From assembly GCA_964526375.1 (NCBI GenBank), contig CAZGLK010000009.1:1-22119 (forward strand): a DNA stretch of 22,119 bases, given 5' to 3'. A program made the translations under genes and the position numbers. Below, one piece after another: positions 5,225-13,852 of the stretch. Each line of letters starts with the position of its first letter. Position 1 is the stretch's first letter. Under the pieces are notes generated by a model that was not told the DNA's origin, did not search any database, and was given only the letters and a program-made list of their open reading frames with translations. Source of the stretch: CAZGLK01 sp964526375. GTDB taxonomy: Bacteria; Patescibacteriota; Minisyncoccia; JACQLN01.

Positions 5225-6157
5225 ATGAGCAACCTCTTTAAGCTGATTGTTGCCGTCGGCGTGTCGGAGCTGGCCGGGTTTTTGAGTTGGGTTTTTACGG
5301 TCTCAACAAGCTCACCGCAGGATGTTTCTGGATTAGATTGGTATGCCGGGCTGGTAAAGCCGGCACTGAACCCTCCGGCTTGGATGTTTGGCCCGGTGTG
5401 GACAACGCTTTACGCGTTGATGGGTATATCTCTTTTCCTTGTCTGGAAACAACATTCCAACATTCTGCAGAATGTTAGAATGTTGCGGATGCGGAAGGTT
5501 GGCATCGCGGCGTTTTTTGTTCAGCTTTCCTTGAATGCCATCTGGTCAATCATATTCTTTGGTCTTAAAAGTCCCGGCTGGGCATTGGTTGATATTGTGG
5601 CGCTCTGGCTGGCGATTGTCTGGACGCTCGTAACCTTCGGCAAGATTTCAAAAATGGCGGCCTGGCTCTTGGTGCCGTACATTCTTTGGGTGAGTTTTGC
5701 GGTATATCTTAACTACTCAATTTTGGTTCTCAATCCTGGAGGAGCGGTTGCCTGCCCAGAGAATGTTAAACTTTGCCCGGATGGTTCTTATGTCGGCCGC
5801 AGCGGCCCAAGCTGTCGATTTGCTCTTTGCCCCAAAGAGGAGCTCATCCAGGTTGAAAGCCTCCGGGCTGATGAAATAATCACAAGCCCGCTAATAGTTA
5901 AGGGCAAAGCCCGCGGCACTTGGTTTTTTGAGGCGAGTTTCCCTGTTAAACTGATTGATGAGAACGGCAATGTTCTGGCCCAAGCGCCGGCTCAAGCTCA
6001 AGGCGAGTGGATGACAAAAGACTTTGTGCCCTTTGAGGCAAGAATAGATTTTTCGGCTCCGAATTCTCAAAAAGGCACGTTGGTGCTGGAAAAAGATAAT
6101 CCCTCTGGCCTGGCCGAACAAGCCGACGAGCTGCGCGTGCCGATTCTTTTTAGATGA
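5225..6157 (+). CDS. TspO/MBR membrane protein fused to a Cys motif and a Gmad2-like Ig domain
   Basis: The product is 310 residues. Residues 1-170 are a full five-helix TspO (tryptophan-rich sensory protein) domain with WYAGLVKP (39-46), NPPAWMFGPVWTTLY (49-63), QLSLNAIWSIIFF (100-112) and YILWVSFAVYLN (152-163). TspO proteins bind porphyrins and other hydrophobic ligands. Residues 177-203 are a short four-cysteine motif (C177, C184, C197, C202; DGSYVGRSGPSC). Residues 208-309 match the Gmad2 pattern, an Ig-like domain first named in spore-germination proteins (ITSPLIVKGKARGTWFFEAS). TspO normally ends after helix 5, so the fusion is unusual; the tail is likely outside the cytoplasm. A 36-bp palindrome lies in the helix 2-3 loop. 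The gene starts 5 bases after the inverted-repeat element and has no Shine-Dalgarno. Confidence 0.9.
   Translation: MSNLFKLIVAVGVSELAGFLSWVFTVSTSSPQDVSGLDWYAGLVKPALNPPAWMFGPVWTTLYALMGISLFLVWKQHSNILQNVRMLRMRKVGIAAFFVQLSLNAIWSIIFFGLKSPGWALVDIVALWLAIVWTLVTFGKISKMAAWLLVPYILWVSFAVYLNYSILVLNPGGAVACPENVKLCPDGSYVGRSGPSCRFALCPKEELIQVESLRADEIITSPLIVKGKARGTWFFEASFPVKLIDENGNVLAQAPAQAQGEWMTKDFVPFEARIDFSAPNSQKGTLVLEKDNPSGLAEQADELRVPILFR
5450..5485. repeat. 36-bp palindrome inside the TspO coding sequence
   Basis: CAACATTC-C-AACATTCTG is mirrored by CAGAATGTT-A-GAATGTTG, so 34 of 36 bases are symmetric, with an 18-bp perfect core at 5459-5476. It encodes the extra-membrane loop QHSNILQNVRML (about residues 76-87) between helices 2 and 3. 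It has the style of the intergenic palindromes in this window. Confidence 0.85.
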
Positions 6158-6202
6158 GAGGATGATTAATGGCGGCAGGGACGGCGGAAACCTCAAAGAA
6201 AA

Positions 6203-6712
6203 ATGAGAAGGAAAGAAAACAATTTTGCATTTATAGACGGCGTCAATCTGCACAAAGGCATCTTGGAGTTGGGATGGCGGTTGGATTATAAACGGTTTCG
6301 GGTTTTTCTGACTGAAAAATATGATGTAAACAAGGCATATATTTTTCTCGGATTTATTCCAACAAATGCGAATCTATACCGCGATTTCCAAAACTGGGGC
6401 TATACCATTGTTTTTAAGCCGACACTCCCGGATGGAACGGGCGAAGTGAAAGGAAATTGTGATGCGGAATTGGTTTTACAGACGGTATCAGACATGTACG
6501 AGTCGCTTTACGACAAGGCCATAATCGTAACCGGCGATGGTGATTTTGCGTGCCTCGTTAATTTCTTAAAAGAAAAAGCAAGGTTTAAAATTATCGTGAG
6601 TCCGAACTATAAGAAAGCATCGGTGCTTTTACGCAAGGCGGCACCCAATAATATAATTTTTCTTGATCGGTTTGAAAATCGGCTTAAATATGAGGAAAAT
6701 AAGCAAAAATGA
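6203..6712 (+). CDS. NYN (LabA/DUF88-like, PIN-fold) putative nuclease
   Basis: The product is 169 residues and matches the NYN pattern: FIDGVNL at 10-16 (D12, N15), a central acidic position in GNCDAELVLQ (D87) and TGDGDF at 110-115 (D112, D114). These acidic residues form the metal site of PIN-like nucleases; all are present, so the protein is likely active on RNA, though many family members are uncharacterised. The strand order and C-terminal IIFLDRF end the fold as expected. It follows the TspO fusion gene by 45 bases on the same strand and could be cotranscribed. The ATG at 6203 starts 9 residues before FIDG, a normal lead. Confidence 0.9.
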   Translation: MRRKENNFAFIDGVNLHKGILELGWRLDYKRFRVFLTEKYDVNKAYIFLGFIPTNANLYRDFQNWGYTIVFKPTLPDGTGEVKGNCDAELVLQTVSDMYESLYDKAIIVTGDGDFACLVNFLKEKARFKIIVSPNYKKASVLLRKAAPNNIIFLDRFENRLKYEENKQK

Positions 6713-6873
6713 AAAAGCCCCGCTGTAGGACAAAACCCACATGGGAGCTTATTCGTGGTGATATCTTATATGTATCAAATTAACAGGCTAAAGTCAATGG
6801 TTTTTATCCACAAAAGGGAAGTTAAAAAATATGCTAAAAATCGTGACTGATTCCAATTCCAAATTCTTAAACA

Positions 6874-7251
6874 ATGAAGCAAGATAAAGAATTATCGCCC
6901 GAGCTCTTTCGGGTGGCCCGCCAGAAAGGCACCGAGCCGCCTTTTTCGGGCAAGTATTGGGCGAGTCACGAGGAAGGAGTTTATAAATGTGCTGTTTGTG
7001 GCAATGAACTTTTTTCATCGGATACCAAGTTTGATTCCGGCACTGGCTGGCCCAGTTTTAGTGAGCCCGTGAATTTGCAACAGGTGGAACTGTGCCCTGA
7101 CACCAGCCAGGGCATTAACCGCACCGAGGTGGTGTGCAAAAAGTGCGGCGCCCATTTGGGGCATGTTTTTAACGATGGCCCCAAAGAAAAAGGCGGGCGG
7201 AGATATTGCATTAATTCAGTTTGTCTGGAGTTGGACAAAACTAAATCCTAA
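6874..7251 (+). CDS. msrB: Peptide-methionine (R)-S-oxide reductase MsrB
   Basis: The product is 125 residues, a normal stand-alone MsrB. It reduces the R-sulfoxide of methionine in oxidised proteins. Diagnostic motifs are GTEPPFSGKYW (19-29), zinc cysteines C39/C42 (KCAVC) and C88/C91 (CKKC), SGTGWPSF (55-62), HLGHVFNDGP (94-103) and RRYCINS (109-115) with catalytic C112. The resolving cysteine used by many MsrBs (SGCGWPSF) is replaced by Thr (T57); C74 or C117 may take the role, or reduction may be direct. There is no signal peptide, so the enzyme is cytoplasmic. It is followed by a hairpin terminator. 6713-6873 holds only AT-rich promoter-like sequence. Confidence 0.97.
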   Translation: MKQDKELSPELFRVARQKGTEPPFSGKYWASHEEGVYKCAVCGNELFSSDTKFDSGTGWPSFSEPVNLQQVELCPDTSQGINRTEVVCKKCGAHLGHVFNDGPKEKGGRRYCINSVCLELDKTKS

Positions 7252-7259
7252 ACTCAGTC

Positions 7260-7305
7260 CAAATCCTATCATTATCACACGATCGTTTCTTAATGATAGG
7301 ATTTG
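7260..7305. terminator. Inverted repeat after msrB
   Basis: CAAATCCTATCATTA at 7260-7274 is the exact reverse complement of 7291-7305, enclosing 16 bases. It starts 8 bases after the msrB stop. There is no T-run directly after it, so it may be a palindromic repeat or mRNA-stabilising hairpin and not a simple terminator. Confidence 0.6.
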
Positions 7306-7576
7306 AAAATTGATCACCCTGAATACCCGAGAGAGTGTTGACGACTCAATGCGGGACAGGCGCCGTTCAACGAGGCGTTTTTAATCGGCCCGGGCTCTTG
7401 CAATCTTTACAGCTTTGATTTAGGCTGATAGCAGATAAGGCGAACCTTGCGTAACGTCTTTGAAGCCATCGCTTTGAAAGGCCCTGGTTTTTCGTTAGGT
7501 GTTTTTTTATTTATTAATAAGCCAAAAGTCGCGTTTTTAAATTTTAAATTAAAGTTAACATTTCAATAATTTAATT
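7306..7576 (+). promoter_or_regulatory. Structured leader of the giant surface-protein gene
   Basis: This gene-free 271-base stretch contains CCCG/CGGG (7326-7355) enclosing GAGT/ACTC, a CGCC...GGCG hairpin with T5 (7361-7382, terminator-like), an AAGG-CGAA-CCTT hairpin near 7438, a longer CTTTGAAGC/GCTTTGAAAG hairpin (7458-7480), then AT-rich DNA. AATAAT at 7565-7570 lies 6 bases before the ATG and could be a -10. I compared it by eye with common riboswitch classes and recognise none. It may be a regulatory 5' leader, or simply the msrB-side terminator plus promoter. Confidence 0.4.
7361..7382 (+). terminator. Terminator-like hairpin in the leader
   Basis: CGCC (7361-7364) pairs with GGCG (7374-7377) across a 9-base loop and is followed directly by five T residues. 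The stem is short. It could end readthrough from msrB or act as an attenuator for the giant gene. Confidence 0.45.
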
Positions 7577-10500
7577 ATGAGCAGCTCAATATTTGGACTC
7601 ATAAAAATCAAGAGTCTAAAAAAAGGATTAATCTTTTGTTTAACCGCAATATTAGTAGTGAGCGGTTTTTTTGTTGCCACTTCAACAAGGGCGACAATTA
7701 ACGGCACATTTACAGCTAATCAAACCGTAGCGAATCTTTCCGCGATTGACGATCAAAGCGCTGTTACTGCAACCCCGCAAGCAAATGTCGTTGCTGTTTC
7801 AGCGGTGGCGCAGATCAGTATCGTAACTCCTGCCAGCATTGAAATCGGAGATACATTTACAATTACTATAAACGGTACGGCCTATGCATTTGTTGCCACA
7901 GACGCGACTGTTCAGAGTGTTGTTGAAGGTCTTCAGCCCCTCGTGGACGCTGATTCCGCGGTAACTTGCACAGAGGACGACACCAAGGTTACCTGCACGG
8001 CGGATTCTGCCGGGACAGCTTTTACCATTTCTTCCGGGGCAACCAATGTTGATGGCGGCGCGGATACCCAAACATTAACTGCTAACACGACCCAGGAAAA
8101 TGTTTCCGCCGTGTCAGCGGTCGCGCAAGTGAACACCATCACGATCGGCGGCACCGTTGAGGCCGGGGATGTTTTTACCGCGACACTCCCCACGGTTGGC
8201 GCAGTGGACTACACAGTAACCGGAGGTGACGCCACTACAGACAATATCGCAACCGGCCTTAATGCCACTATCCAAGCTTCCACAGATTATGCTTCGCAAG
8301 ATTTCACTTCCAGTGTTGACGCTAGCGTGATTACGCTTACCGCTAAAGCCGCGGGGACTGGGTTTACGCAAACATCCGGAACGACTAATAGGACCGCCGT
8401 AGCTCAAGTTGTTACATTTACTCCCGCATCAGTAACGGCAGGCGAAACATTTAGAGCCACTATCAATGGCACGGATTATGACTACACCGCGAGCGGCGGA
8501 GATAGCGAAGACACGGTCGTCAGCGCTTTGGCGCCGCTTATTAATGACAATGCGGCCGTCGCTTGTTCTGAAGACAATACAAAAGTCACTTGTACCGCCG
8601 AATCGGCCGGAACCGCTTTTGAGTTTGCCGCGACAGTGGTGGATACCATAGCGCCCAGCATCACTCTTTTGGGCGATACCACGGTTGAGATTGAGTACGG
8701 CTCTGCCTACACTGACGCCGGTGCCACTGCCGCCGACAATGTGGACGGCAATCTTACCGGCTCAATCGTCACAGTCAACCCGGTCAACACCGGCGTCCTC
8801 GGTTCTTATACCGTCACTTACAATGTTTCTGACGATGCCGGCAATGCCGCCGATCAAGTGACCCGCACCGTCAATGTGGTTGAAAAAACAATTATCGTCA
8901 CCGCAACCGGCGTAAATAAAGTTTATGATGCGACAACTGACGCCAGCGTTACCCTTTCGGATGACAGAATCCCAGGAGACGAAATAACACTTGGATACAC
9001 GGCAGCTTTCACCGACAAAAATGTTGCTGACGGCATAACCGTAACCGTTTCCGGCATTTCTATTACCGGCGGCGCGGACGCGGATAATTATACTCTCGGC
9101 AATGACACAACCGCCGCGACGGCTGATATAACTCCAAAATCTCTGACTGTTTCTTTCACCACCGATGCGAATAAAACCTATAACGGCAACACCACCGCGC
9201 CTATTACCGGCCGTTCTCTTGATGGTGTAATTGGCGCAGAAGTTGTTGATGTTACCGGCGGCTCGGCCACCTTTGCCGATAAACACATCGGCGATAATAA
9301 AACAGCTACGGCGGTTGGGTTTGCGCTTACCGGCACTGATTCCGGCAATTATACGATTGATACGATAAATACCACGACTGGCAATGTTAATCCTCGTTCT
9401 ATTACTATTACAGCCGTAACAGATAGTAAGACATATAATGGCACAACAAGTTCAGACGGAGAGCCAATAATTACATCAGACTTCTCGCCACCCGTGGCTG
9501 TAGTTGATACGGCAAATTTTATGCAGACATATGACAATAAAAATGCCGGTACTGGCAAAACGCTCACGCCGAGCGGAACAGTGGATGACGACAACGACGG
9601 CAATAACTATGATTTTACCTTTGTTGATGATACGACTGGTATCATTACTCAAAAAGAACTGACCGTTTCCGGTCTTTCTGTTGCAGACAAAGTATATGAC
9701 GGCAACACGGATGCAAACATAAGCGGCACACCCTCGCTTGTCGACGATGTTGAGAACGATGATATTTCTCTAACTGGAACAGCAGCGGGTGAGTTTGATA
9801 CGGCAAATGCAGGGGTCAATACAATTGCTGTCTCCGGCCTTTCCCTTACCGGAGATGATGAGGGCAATTACACTCTCACCCAGCCAGTGTTGAGCGCGGA
9901 GATTACAGCCAAACCTATCACTATCACGGCTGACGCGCAGACCAAAGTTTATGGTGACGCTGATCCGGCCTTAACTTATACTAATGACCCTCTTGTCGGC
10001 GACGATGACTTTACCGGCTCGCTTACCCGCGATGCCGGTGAGGATGTTGGCACTTATGAAATTACTCAAGGCACATTAGCTTTGAACGACAACTACGACC
10101 TTACCTATACCGGCGCTGACCTCACAATCACCGCCAAGCCCATTACCGTCACGGCTGATGCCAAGACCAAGACCTATGGCGACGCTGATCCGGATTTAAC
10201 CTATACCAGCGACGAGCTCTCATTTGGTGATTCCTTCAATGGTTCACTTACCCGCGATGAAGGCGAGGATGTTGGCGTGTATGATATCACTCAAGGCGAT
10301 TTAGCTTTGAGCAATAATTACATTCTTAACTATGTCGGCGCTGACTTGACCATTTCCAAAGCCACCGCCTCTATCTCCATCAACGGCTACTCCGACATCT
10401 ATGACGGCGCGGCGCATGGCGCCAGTATTGCCTCGGCCACCGGCGTGAACGGTGAAAATCTGAACGATTCAGTTAATCTCGGTGACACATTCACCGATGT

Positions 10501-13500
10501 TCCGGGCGGCACCGCAAGCTGGACATTTACCGGCGGCACCAACTACAACGACCAGAGCGGTGATGCGGATATCACTATCAGCAAAGCCGATGTTTCTATC
10601 ACTGTTAGCGGCGATACCGCAACCTATGACGGTTCAGCTCACGGCGCTACGGCTAGCTCGGTCACCGGAGCCGGCGATTTGAACACCACTGCCACTGGCT
10701 TTACATACTATGACAGCGATGATAATGAGCTTCTTGGGGCGCCGACTGATGCCGGAGACTACACGGTCGTGGCCAATTATGATGGAGACACTAATCACAA
10801 CGGCGGCAGCAGCGATCCGGATACTATAGAGATCACGCCGGCTCCGCTTACCGTTACTGCTGACGCGCAGACCAAAGTTTATGGTGACGCTGATCCGGCC
10901 TTAACTTATACTAATGACCCTCTTGTCGGCGACGATGACTTTACCGGCTCGCTTACCCGCGATGCCGGTGAGGATGTTGGCACTTATGAAATTACTCAAG
11001 GCACATTAGCTTTGAGCGACAACTACGATCTTACCTATACCGGCGCTGACCTCACAATCACCCCCAAAGACATCACTATCACAGCCGATGCGAAGTCCAA
11101 AGTCTATGGCGACTCTGACCCGGACTTAACCTACACCCATAGCGATCTGGTTAACGGCGATACTGATTCGGTTTTCACCGGATCGCTCTCGCGTGTTGCC
11201 GGTGAGGATGCTGGCGTGTATGCCATTACAAGCACTTTGGATAATCCCAACTATAACATTGCCTTCGAAAGCGCCAGCTTCACAATTGATCCGAAATCAA
11301 TCACCGTCACCCCGGAAACTGGTCAAAGTAAAGTATACGGCGATGTTGATCCAGTCTTCTTATATACTTCTGATCCCTTACTCGGCGGTGATACATTTTC
11401 TGGCGGCTTGAGCCGCTCGGGAGGCGAAAATGTTAACACTTATGAGTACACTCTCGGCGATTTGTCCGCGGGCAATAACTACTCCTTGACTCTTGACCCA
11501 GGCACATTTGAGATTATACCTAAAACCTTAACGATTTCAGCAGTTGCTGAAAACAAAGTTTATGACGGCACCGTAGTCGCAACAGTCGCCATTTCTTCGG
11601 AAGACATAATTGGAGATGGTGATGTAGAGCTGGACTTTGACACGGCAGCTTTCACCGACGAAAATGTTGGCGAAGGAAAGACGGTGATCGTTTCTGGCAT
11701 TTCAATTTCAGGCGACGATGCGGATAATTACACCCTTGGCAGTACGGAAGCCGAAGCGTCGGCCAACATCACCCCGGCTCCGATTACCGTCAGCGTCACC
11801 GCTGAAAACAAAGTTTATGATGGCACCATCACAGAACCGTCCTTTACATTAGATATAACGGGTGAGGTGGATGGCGATGATGTTACTGCAACCAACGGCT
11901 CGGCTGTATTTGCTGACCCGAATGTTGGTAGCGATATCACCGTGACCGCGTCCGGCTACGCTCTTGAGGGCGCTCAATCAGGCAACTATTCAATCTCCAA
12001 TAATAACGCCGTAACCACGGCTGACATTACTGCCAAAGACATCACCGTTACCCCAGACACTGATCAAGCCAAAGTTTATGGCGCAAGTAACCCGACTCTC
12101 ACTTATGCCTTTATCCCCGCTTTAATCGGCGACGATGAATTCACCGGCGCTTTGAGCCGCGATGCCGGCGAAAATGTCAACACTTATGAGTACACTCTCG
12201 GCGATTTGTCCGCGGGCGGCAATTATGCTTTGACTCTTGCCCCGGGAACAACATTTGAGATAACTGAAAGACCCATCACGGTCACAGCCGAGGACCAATC
12301 CAAAGAGTATGGCGCACCTGATCCGGACTTGACTTACGCTATTACATCCGGGTCTCTAGTTGAGGGCGATTCATTCTCCGGTTCTCTTACGCGCAACTCC
12401 GGCGAGGATGTGGGAACTTACGCAATTACAGAAGGCGCACTTAGCGCGGGCAGTAATTACAGCCTAACTTTTGTTCCAGCCAATCTAACCATTGTTGACA
12501 CCACTGCCCCGACCATCGCTCTTAATGGCGAAGGTACTGTTAGCCTCGAAGTTCATACCGCCTACACCGATGCCGGCGCCGTGGCGCACGACAACTACGA
12601 TGCCGATGCGGATGTTGCGACCGCAGACATTGTGGATGTTGATACCGTCGGTGAGTACACGCTCAACTACAATCACACTGACGCCAATGGCAATGCCGCC
12701 GACCAAGTAACCCGCACGGTGAATGTCGTTGACACCACCAAGCCAGTCATCGCTCTTAATGGCGACAATACGCAGACTATTGAGGTCCACGATTCTTATA
12801 TTGAGGCGGGCGCGATCGTTTCCGACAACTATGATGCCGACCTGACTGTCGCGATTGACGCTTCAGTGGTGGACACCGCCACGGTTGGTTCGTATACGGT
12901 CACATACGATGCCGTTGACGCGGCCGGTAACCCAGCTGACCAAGTAACTCGCAGCGTCAATGTGGTTGATACGACTCTACCGGTCATCAATTCCGTGGCC
13001 TTGGACAATTCCACTCCAAGCGTTGGCGATGCGATCACGGTTACGGTTGAGGCAACGGATAATGTTGGCGTGACCAGTGTTAGCGCAAATGACTCGGGGC
13101 TTAATTATGAAGGCGAAAATATTTGGAGCGGAACCATAACGGCTGAAAAAGGAACCCACACTGTGACGGTTACGGCCAGCGATGCCGCTTCCAATAGCGC
13201 AACCGATGAATCGCAAAGCTATACCACCGGGCTTGATAAAGCCATCGCGCTAACATCAGCCGGCAAATGGGCATTGATTTCAGCGCCGACATTGCTTAGT
13301 CAAGCGCCGACGGTTACTGACGATGCGGGCGGAGCCGTTGCCATGCTTGCGTACAAAAACGGAGAGTTTATTACTCCGTCCGCGGACGATGAAGACATGC
13401 TTAAGCCCGTAAACGCTTTTTACGTTAAAACGACCAGCACCGGAAAAGTCGGTTTTAAGTTTGCCGACATAACCAGCCCAACTCAAACGAGCAAACAACT

Positions 13501-13837
13501 GGCTAGCGGCTGGAATTTGGTTGGAACAAACAACGCCGGCTACGCGCAGGATGAATTCTCTTCTATATTGAACACCGAAACGGTTGCCGGAATGGTAACT
13601 CTCTATGTTCCGGATACTTACAACACCAGAAAGGACTCCAACTATTACGCGTCCTGGGGAGGATACGCCAACCATGATCTTGCCGCCAATAATGCCAGTG
13701 TGATTAGCGAATCTGGTTGGGGCTGGAATAGTCTTTCAAGATACGACGGCTACTGGGTTTTTATGAACGCCGCCAAGGTGTTTATGAAGAATCTCTTGCC
13801 CGATGATGATGACGATGACGAGGAGTTAGATAGCTAA
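7577..13837 (+). CDS. Giant secreted repeat protein (YDG, MBG and Ig-like domains), putative adhesin or surface-layer protein
   Basis: The product is 2086 residues, acidic and Thr/Gly/Asp-rich. Residues 1-39 are a signal peptide. 40-355 hold three ~95-residue repeats (VSAVAQ...INGT...; the first and third have a VxCxxDxTKVTC pair). 356-435 is an Ig-like DUF5011-type domain (ITLLGDTTVEIEYGSAYTDA). Six YDG-type repeats (KVYDGT core) start near 436, 522, 608, 694, 1317 and 1402. Seven MBG-type repeats (KVYGDADPxLTY core) start near 780, 855, 1090, 1165, 1241, 1488 and 1566. Two YDGxxHGA repeats start near 929 and 1004. Two more DUF5011-type domains start near 1641 and 1719, and another Ig-like domain near 1798. 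The C-terminal 1886-2086 has paired GKWALISAP/GWNLVGTN motifs, then DDDDDDEELDS. There is no LPXTG motif or C-terminal membrane helix. YDG/MBG domains are typical of long bacterial adhesins. Confidence 0.93.
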   Translation: MSSSIFGLIKIKSLKKGLIFCLTAILVVSGFFVATSTRATINGTFTANQTVANLSAIDDQSAVTATPQANVVAVSAVAQISIVTPASIEIGDTFTITINGTAYAFVATDATVQSVVEGLQPLVDADSAVTCTEDDTKVTCTADSAGTAFTISSGATNVDGGADTQTLTANTTQENVSAVSAVAQVNTITIGGTVEAGDVFTATLPTVGAVDYTVTGGDATTDNIATGLNATIQASTDYASQDFTSSVDASVITLTAKAAGTGFTQTSGTTNRTAVAQVVTFTPASVTAGETFRATINGTDYDYTASGGDSEDTVVSALAPLINDNAAVACSEDNTKVTCTAESAGTAFEFAATVVDTIAPSITLLGDTTVEIEYGSAYTDAGATAADNVDGNLTGSIVTVNPVNTGVLGSYTVTYNVSDDAGNAADQVTRTVNVVEKTIIVTATGVNKVYDATTDASVTLSDDRIPGDEITLGYTAAFTDKNVADGITVTVSGISITGGADADNYTLGNDTTAATADITPKSLTVSFTTDANKTYNGNTTAPITGRSLDGVIGAEVVDVTGGSATFADKHIGDNKTATAVGFALTGTDSGNYTIDTINTTTGNVNPRSITITAVTDSKTYNGTTSSDGEPIITSDFSPPVAVVDTANFMQTYDNKNAGTGKTLTPSGTVDDDNDGNNYDFTFVDDTTGIITQKELTVSGLSVADKVYDGNTDANISGTPSLVDDVENDDISLTGTAAGEFDTANAGVNTIAVSGLSLTGDDEGNYTLTQPVLSAEITAKPITITADAQTKVYGDADPALTYTNDPLVGDDDFTGSLTRDAGEDVGTYEITQGTLALNDNYDLTYTGADLTITAKPITVTADAKTKTYGDADPDLTYTSDELSFGDSFNGSLTRDEGEDVGVYDITQGDLALSNNYILNYVGADLTISKATASISINGYSDIYDGAAHGASIASATGVNGENLNDSVNLGDTFTDVPGGTASWTFTGGTNYNDQSGDADITISKADVSITVSGDTATYDGSAHGATASSVTGAGDLNTTATGFTYYDSDDNELLGAPTDAGDYTVVANYDGDTNHNGGSSDPDTIEITPAPLTVTADAQTKVYGDADPALTYTNDPLVGDDDFTGSLTRDAGEDVGTYEITQGTLALSDNYDLTYTGADLTITPKDITITADAKSKVYGDSDPDLTYTHSDLVNGDTDSVFTGSLSRVAGEDAGVYAITSTLDNPNYNIAFESASFTIDPKSITVTPETGQSKVYGDVDPVFLYTSDPLLGGDTFSGGLSRSGGENVNTYEYTLGDLSAGNNYSLTLDPGTFEIIPKTLTISAVAENKVYDGTVVATVAISSEDIIGDGDVELDFDTAAFTDENVGEGKTVIVSGISISGDDADNYTLGSTEAEASANITPAPITVSVTAENKVYDGTITEPSFTLDITGEVDGDDVTATNGSAVFADPNVGSDITVTASGYALEGAQSGNYSISNNNAVTTADITAKDITVTPDTDQAKVYGASNPTLTYAFIPALIGDDEFTGALSRDAGENVNTYEYTLGDLSAGGNYALTLAPGTTFEITERPITVTAEDQSKEYGAPDPDLTYAITSGSLVEGDSFSGSLTRNSGEDVGTYAITEGALSAGSNYSLTFVPANLTIVDTTAPTIALNGEGTVSLEVHTAYTDAGAVAHDNYDADADVATADIVDVDTVGEYTLNYNHTDANGNAADQVTRTVNVVDTTKPVIALNGDNTQTIEVHDSYIEAGAIVSDNYDADLTVAIDASVVDTATVGSYTVTYDAVDAAGNPADQVTRSVNVVDTTLPVINSVALDNSTPSVGDAITVTVEATDNVGVTSVSANDSGLNYEGENIWSGTITAEKGTHTVTVTASDAASNSATDESQSYTTGLDKAIALTSAGKWALISAPTLLSQAPTVTDDAGGAVAMLAYKNGEFITPSADDEDMLKPVNAFYVKTTSTGKVGFKFADITSPTQTSKQLASGWNLVGTNNAGYAQDEFSSILNTETVAGMVTLYVPDTYNTRKDSNYYASWGGYANHDLAANNASVISESGWGWNSLSRYDGYWVFMNAAKVFMKNLLPDDDDDDEELDS
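9929..10132 (+). repeat. Near-identical internal duplication, copy 1
   Basis: These 204 bases match 10859-11062 with two differences (10086 A/G and 10099 C/T), at a spacing of 930 bases (310 codons, in frame). They encode most of the MBG repeat starting near residue 780. Other repeats in the gene are far more diverged, so this copy is recent or kept similar by recombination. Confidence 0.95.
10859..11062 (+). repeat. Near-identical internal duplication, copy 2
   Basis: This is the second copy of the 204-base MBG-coding unit at 9929-10132, encoding the repeat that starts near residue 1090. One of the two differences (N to S) changes the protein; the other is silent. Such repeats can also be collapsed or expanded by short-read assembly. 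Confidence 0.95.
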
Positions 13838-13852
13838 GATGTCGTTTTCTTC

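Noticed and set aside
7306..7576. Cyclic-di-GMP or other known riboswitch in the giant-gene leader
   Set aside because: Hairpins are present, but I could not match the conserved core of any class I know.
8882..12500. Regular repeats that might be a CRISPR or tandem-repeat array
   Set aside because: The units are 225-260 bases, diverged, in one open frame and encode YDG/MBG domains; no spacer-repeat structure exists.
13780..13837. Sortase (LPXTG) anchor at the end of the giant protein
   Set aside because: The end is LLPDDDDDDEELDS with no LPXTG-like motif, hydrophobic helix or basic tail.
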